A DNA stretch of 64,000 nucleotides from Allium sativum (Eukaryota > Streptophyta > Magnoliopsida > Asparagales > Amaryllidaceae). Location: NCBI GenBank assembly GCA_030737875.1, contig CM060923.1, forward strand, positions 176,927,696 through 176,991,695, read 5' to 3'. This document shows, in pieces, positions 58,701 to 64,000 of the stretch. Numbering within the stretch: position 1 is the stretch's first letter; every line of letters starts with the position of its first letter. The notes beneath the pieces were generated by a model that saw only the letters and a program-made list of their open reading frames with translations, was not told the DNA's origin and searched no databases. A program made the translations under genes and the position numbers.

Positions 58701-61700
58701 TCCAATTTGAAAAATAAAGAATATATAAAATAAAGGTTCATGTGTTGACTATACTCATCCGTTGGGAATAGTCATGTGTTGAACGAATTATTTTTATAAT
58801 AAAATTTACATCTTTATCAATATAAAATAAAGGTTCATGTGTTGACTATACTCATCCGTTGGGAATAGCCATGTGTTGAACGAATTATTTTTATAATAAA
58901 ATTTACATCTTTATCAATATAAAATAAAGGTTCATGTGTTGACGGTACTCATTCGTTGAGATTAGTCATGTGTTGAACGAAATAATTTAACCAAAAATAG
59001 TCACACATGGACGGTACTCATTCGTTGAGATTAGTCGTGTGTTGACAAAAAGAAATATTTGAAATAGAATATATAAAGCCGTGTTGAATAGTGATGCGCC
59101 ATTTTGACGCGAACGATATATATAACGATTTCGAAATGAATTGAATATATAACGATTTCGAAATGAATTGAATATATAACGATTTCGAAATGAATTGAAT
59201 ATATAACGATTTCGAAATGAATTGAATATATAACGATTTCGAAATGAATTGAATATATAACGATTTCGAAATGAATTGAATATATAACGATTTCGATTTG
59301 AATTGAATATAAAACGATTTCGATTTGAATGGAATAGAAAACCAATTTGATTTCAAATTGAATATATAATGAACTTGATTCAAATAGAAAACGAAACGAA
59401 TTAATTTGAATAGAAAATGAATTTGAATCGAATAGAAAATCAATTTGAATTGAATTGATTTGAATTGAATTGAAAAACGAATTCGAATTGAATTTAAAAT
59501 GAAGTGAAATGAATTCAAATTAAATTGAAATTTGAATTGAATAGAAATGAATTTTAAAACGAATTTATAAAGAAGAATTCAATTTTGATTTGAATTGAAA
59601 TAGAAGTTGACTTCGTTTTTGAAACGAATTCAAAACTAAATATATAATTCGTTTTAAATAGAAATCGACGAAATATATATTATATATATTATATATATAA
59701 TATAATGGCCTGAATAGAACGCGCCGCGCCGCGGCAGTTCGTAAATTTCGACCATTTATTTCAAACGGACATTACGGGAGATCCGACCGTCGGATTCTCC
59801 TAAAACCGGAACCGTTGGGTTCGTATCGAAAAGAGCTTTCTAACGAATATTAGAAATTCAAAATCTAACGGTTGGATTTGGAGATACGTCCAAATCAAAT
59901 TCGAAAAAGGTCGCTGTAAGTGCAGTTCGATGGCCATCGTTGGAAATCGACTGTACGGGCCTTGATAAAATTATTAAAAATATCAATAATTTGTGTAAAA
60001 TCATAAGAAATGATTTGGGAAAAATTGGGGTGAAAAACTCCATATTTGAAAAGATAAAAATAGATTTTTATCAAAATGAACTAGTTTTGAACTAAATTTA
60101 AAACCCAATCATTTTTAAAATAAATGAATTAGATTTAAAAAGGGGTTTTAAATAATCGAATTTCTAATATGTTTGATTAAGTTTGAGATGGGTTTATCGT
60201 GAACAGTGTTTTAAATAACACTAGTTCTTTAACCCGATAACAAATAGAATGTGATTTGGGTTTGTTGTGAACTGTGTTTTAAATAACACCTAGTTCTTTA
60301 ACCCAGTAAAAGGAGTTTTATTGAATCTGCAATTAGATTGAAATTCGAACTGATAATCTAAATTATCAAATTTAGAAATGAGCGAGAATGGAGTATCACC
60401 AGTTTTGCTCCAAAGCGATAGTTAAATCTTTAATTAGATTTGAACGTGAAATGGTAATTAATTTTACCGATAACACCACGGTGTTAGATATGGAGTATTA
60501 CCAGTTTTGCTTCATGGGATGAATAGGTTGGGATTGGGAAATAAAATAAATAATTACTTCGTTGTGGTTCGCTAATCTCGACTAGTTGGAAAACCATAAT
60601 TTGGTTTTAAATGACATCCAAAGGAAGATTTCAGGATAAATTTTAAAGAATTTATCTTGGATAAAATTAATGGGAACTTTTCCCTAAGAATGTGGAATTT
60701 AGAAACTAGCTGTAGGTTGGCTATGAAGAATGGTTTCCTGGGTATTGATCTGATGTTGGTTTCGGCCTTCGGGGTTAATGTTCGGGAAATTGTTCTCTTG
60801 CTAATTTGCGGTTAGTGACTAATGAATTAGAATGAGGCGTATGTTGTGTTTGTGTAACATTTGTTTTCAATATACGCGGGTTGTTCGGAAAGTCCGGGTT
60901 TATACCCATTCTGAATAACCGATTCGACGATATGTCGAAGATGAAGACGGTGGTTGAAGACCGGAAGTCTTCACATCGTAGGGATAATTACTGACGATCC
61001 TGATTGGGCTGTACACCCAAGAGGATGGAAATAGTTAGTGGTCGTCCAGACGTACTTGGAGATGGATGGATATGCGAGGAAAGTGCCTCCGGTTTCGTTC
61101 AGACCCAGAACGGACTTGTAAATGGATTGTGTGCCTGACATTGGATTTTATTCTGTGTTGATTGATTTCTATTAAATATATATCTGCTTGGCGGCGGAGA
61201 ATTTATTCTCTTGCTTAACGCCCTTCTCTGAGACGTACGAGCTTAGAGGTTATATATCGATAGATATCAATCGCATGGCATGAATTGCCTGTGTGGCATG
61301 CTGAGTTGCATGGATCAAGGCTTTTGTTGAAAAGCAAAGTCTTGTGGTTGATGATCAAAGCACGCCTACGTGGCAGCTTTGTGTATAGCGTGTATTCGCA
61401 AGCCTCACACCTCGGTATGAGTTAAAAACGGGATACGGACCGCTGGGAGAGCGCACGTTTCTTTCTAGCTTTGGTGGTGTCAGTGACTTACCAGCCCTGA
61501 CATATATATACTTTTCACCTTTGTGGTTGTTGGAATGAGGCGCCTCGATTATAGGTCTGTAAGGACCGGGAAACGTGTGTTCAGGCATAATTAATCCTCT
61601 AACGTAAGTGAGGACCGGCCCAGCCGCATCCAGGGGTTACCCAGTGTGCGTAATCCCGGGGACATTTGCTAGAGTGTCTCGAACGCGGAGAGGAGCTTGC

Positions 61701-62518
61701 CCCTTGCCTCGACTCATGACGGAAATCCAATTTCCAATACGTGTATCGCGGTTTTAATTGTAGAACTAGTATGGCGACATGATATATGGTACCCATGCCG
61801 TCTATGATTTATACTTATGATTGAAATGTTTTGACACTATACACTTATTATAGTATCAAATGATTTGTTTTAAAACGTATCAAGCATGTTTGGCTATTAT
61901 AAGGGAAAACCCTATCCCCCGGCTTGCGTTGCATTGTATGATAGGACCTGGGTCTTATAATAGCTTCATTTTTCGAAAAAGCATTGCGTTGTTTATTCTA
62001 TGCACTGGTATTCTTGGGAGGAAACCCGTTCCGTGTTATACGGCGTGGTCCCTTGAATTACTCTCTTTTAAAGTAAAGTTTTAAATAACTGTTTTAGTTC
62101 TCACACCAGTCACATGACTGACCTGGAGTTTATTGTTTTAACCTAAACTCTGGGTGCCCCTATTTTCCGCACGGGCAGCTAGTAGTTTTGGTTTTGCAGA
62201 TTTATATTCACAGGATCCTGGTTTACAGCTGGAATGATATCCGGAAAGCTCTGTATCCGTATATCACCTTCAGTTGTGCTTTATATTATTTTTCCGCTGC
62301 TATGTATTTAAATGTAATTTAAATCTCTGATATTTCTGTGTAATATTTATTCATTTATACTCTGTATATTCTTGTATCTGATGGAATTGTTGTAATATAC
62401 AATGAAATGTTCTTCTGTTTGTGTTCTGGTTTGTCATGTTCTCAACGTTCAGGGGTTTCGAACGGTTTAGATCGGTTTAACGACTGATTCAGATCGAGCG
62501 AAATTCCTTGCCGTCACA
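55728..62518 (+). mobile_element. Element C 3' LTR (6,791 bp)
   Basis: A copy of the 5' LTR with all its sub-features shifted by 7,845-7,846 bp: TATA 56656-56661, 23-bp repeat 57379-57521, 97-bp repeat 58726-58980, 27-bp repeat 59119-59332, hairpin 61893-61964. It ends GCCGTCACA at 62518. Confidence 0.93.
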
Positions 62519-62639
62519 TCCTACCCCTAAAATATCTAACCTAAATTATAAATTTATTTCCTAACTCGAATAATTTAACAGACACCTAATTTCTAAATCA
62601 ATAACTAAATCTTGATTTAAACCCTGGAAAGTAAATAGT

Positions 62640-62980
62640 ACTTTCCCAAATTCGCTATAATCGAATTCGACGTATAACTCTCTTTCGAGAAATATCTATT
62701 CGATTAACTCTCCCTTTTTAATAACTTATATTCGATAAACTCTATTTCGATTAACTCCTATTGAATAACTAATATTCGAATAACTCTTCTTGGTTGGCTC
62801 TATTTCATTAACTCTTATCGGATAACAAATATTCGATTTTCTCTTCTCAAATAACTAAATTCGATTAACTCAAATTGAATAACTAATATTCAATTAACTC
62901 TTACGTGTTTAACTCTATTCAAATATCTAATTCGAATAACTCAGTTCGAATAACTAAATTCGATTAACTCCTTTTTATAA
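62640..62980. repeat. ATTCGATTAACTC-type short repeats in G
   Basis: Many degenerate copies of a 12-16-bp word alternating ATTCGATTAACTC and GAATAACTAATATTCG, so the copies form facing pairs. Confidence 0.65.
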
Positions 62981-63170
62981 CGTTTATTCATTTCAAAAGA
63001 TTTCCTTTTTACAACGTTTATCCATTTATAAAGATCTACATTTTACAGCGTTTATCCATTTATAAAGATTTACTTTTAGTAACGGTTCTTCACTTTATAA
63101 ATGTCCTTTTAATAACGTTTCTCCCCTTCTAAGGATTTCCCTTTAACAGCGTTTATTTACTTTATCGGTG
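62970..63170 (-). repeat. ~43-bp tandem repeat in G
   Basis: About five degenerate copies with the core AACGTTTATCCATTTATAAA and spacers AGATTTACTTTT. Confidence 0.6.
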
Positions 63171-63394
63171 TTAAAAACAATTTCTACTTCTCTATATAAG
63201 TTCAAACTTATATATCCCATTTATCAAACAATAAATATTTTATTTAATTTATAAAACATTATTTATAAATTAAATCTTCTTACTTTATCTGTTAAAAATA
63301 GATTTCCTATTTAATATCTCCTTAAAATCCATATCGTGTTATACTTGTGTGCGAAGCACGTGTTTAAATCTATCCTTGTATAATTCTATTTATT

Positions 63395-63610
63395 TTCCGA
63401 AGAAGTGTTCCTTTATTTATTCCCTAAATAAATATTCCTTTATTCCATTTATTTATAATCTAAATAAATGTTCCTATATTTATTTCCTAAATAAATATTC
63501 CTTTATATTCTAATTCATTTATTTTCTAAATAAATGTTTCTATTTTATTTCATTTATTTTCTAAATAAATGTATCCTTTTTCATTTATTTATTTCCTAAT
63601 TAAATAAATG
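63395..63610. repeat. AT hairpin array in G
   Basis: Repeated inverted word ATTTATTTNCTAAATAAAT with spacers of 8-15 bp, seven or so copies. It parallels the hairpin arrays of the A, C and H LTRs but with another sequence. Confidence 0.7.
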
Positions 63611-64000
63611 TTTTCATTTTATAAAAACCTATCGATTTTATAAATAAGATTCATTTTCAATATAAACATTGAAAATCCCCTTATCAACATTTCAGTATGT
63701 TATGGTATTCAATCATATCAAATCACGATGTTCAATATCGTCCAAGCACATATAATCGCCCACAGATTTTATATCACATCATATAACAATATATGGAAAA
63801 CAATAAAATAACTGTTTAGGAATCCAGTCGGATTCCTCCCACCTGTCTCCATGCATCACAGATGTTAGACATATAGATAACATCACTTTCAGTTCCATAT
63901 GATACATTATATTAAACAGAATCAATATAGAAATTTAACTAACTGACTAGCAGTTCAATCAAACAATCAACACACAGTCAAACAGACAATTTTAACAGTT

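Larger units (their letters stand above)
47882..62518 (+). mobile_element. Element C: intact non-autonomous giant-LTR retrotransposon
   Basis: 14,637 bp, flanked by TCCTA. Two LTRs (47882-54673, 6,792 bp; 55728-62518, 6,791 bp) surround 1,054 bp of internal DNA, so about 93% of the element is LTR. The LTRs differ by eye only in the length of homopolymers (C run near 48816, A run near 48860, C run near 49180). It has a perfect initiator-Met PBS and a PPT but no gag or pol. It therefore depends on proteins from another element. Large-LTR non-coding elements (LARDs) are known in plants, but those have multi-kb internal regions; here the proportions are reversed. Confidence 0.93.
62519..64000 (-). 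mobile_element. LTR G, right part (continues past the window)
   Basis: It resumes G after the TCCTA duplication. It is AT-rich and made of successive short repeats, listed separately. Near 63690-63960 words such as TTCAATATCG and CAATCAACACACAGTCAAACA resemble the corresponding part of the A LTRs. No coding sequence, and no LTR start is seen before the window ends. Confidence 0.55.

Noticed and set aside
47882..62518. Segmental duplication of 7.85 kb rather than an LTR element
   Set aside because: Boundaries coincide exactly with TG...CA termini, a PBS follows the first copy, a PPT precedes the second and TCCTA flanks the pair.

Overview
The window is a block of nested LTR retrotransposons from a plant nuclear genome, almost certainly a flowering plant and probably a eudicot; I cannot name the species. 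The evidence is a Ty3/gypsy chromovirus with an initiator-tRNA-Met primer binding site (PBS), plant-style TATA boxes followed by pyrimidine-rich leaders, and AT-rich non-coding sequence. I find no intact host gene, rRNA, tRNA or CRISPR array. Nearly everything is LTR sequence of one diverse, coding-less superfamily, called here the giant-LTR family, plus one coding Tekay/Del-like chromovirus.

Layout, left nest: a minus-strand LTR D (39378-41832) carries a plus-strand LTR E (4492-4706 continuing at 36464-39377). E was hit by a rearranged plus-strand element H (window start to 4491) and by a minus-strand array A (4707-36463). Array A has the order LTR, internal, LTR, internal, LTR and is flanked by the 5-bp duplication TAACG. 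The third LTR of A was later split by the chromovirus (23272-34225, duplication TTTAT). Positions 41833-44484 hold a 2.65-kb stretch I cannot assign. Layout, right nest: a minus-strand LTR F (44485-45866) was hit by a minus-strand LTR G (45867-47881 and 62519 to the window end). G was hit by the plus-strand element C (47882-62518, duplication TCCTA).

Element C is the most striking object. Its two LTRs are 6.79 kb each, identical by eye except for homopolymer lengths. They enclose only 1,054 bp of internal sequence with a PBS and a polypurine tract (PPT) but no gag or pol. Array A shows the same architecture (6.2-kb LTRs, about 1.05-kb internal regions) in an older, diverged subfamily.

Within these LTRs a layout recurs across diverged subfamilies. 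A TATA box lies about 0.87-0.93 kb from the LTR start, followed by a C-rich leader exon, an intron-like stretch holding arrays of short AT hairpins, an 83-86-nt exon, a GTGAGAA donor palindrome, and several conserved hairpins towards the LTR end. Two hairpin types show compensatory base changes. One paired-hairpin module also occurs in the chromovirus LTR. The shared PBS, PPT-proximal motif and LTR ends suggest that a chromovirus of this lineage supplies the proteins that move the giant-LTR elements. The chromovirus copy seen here is broken by several stops and frameshifts, so it cannot be that supplier now.
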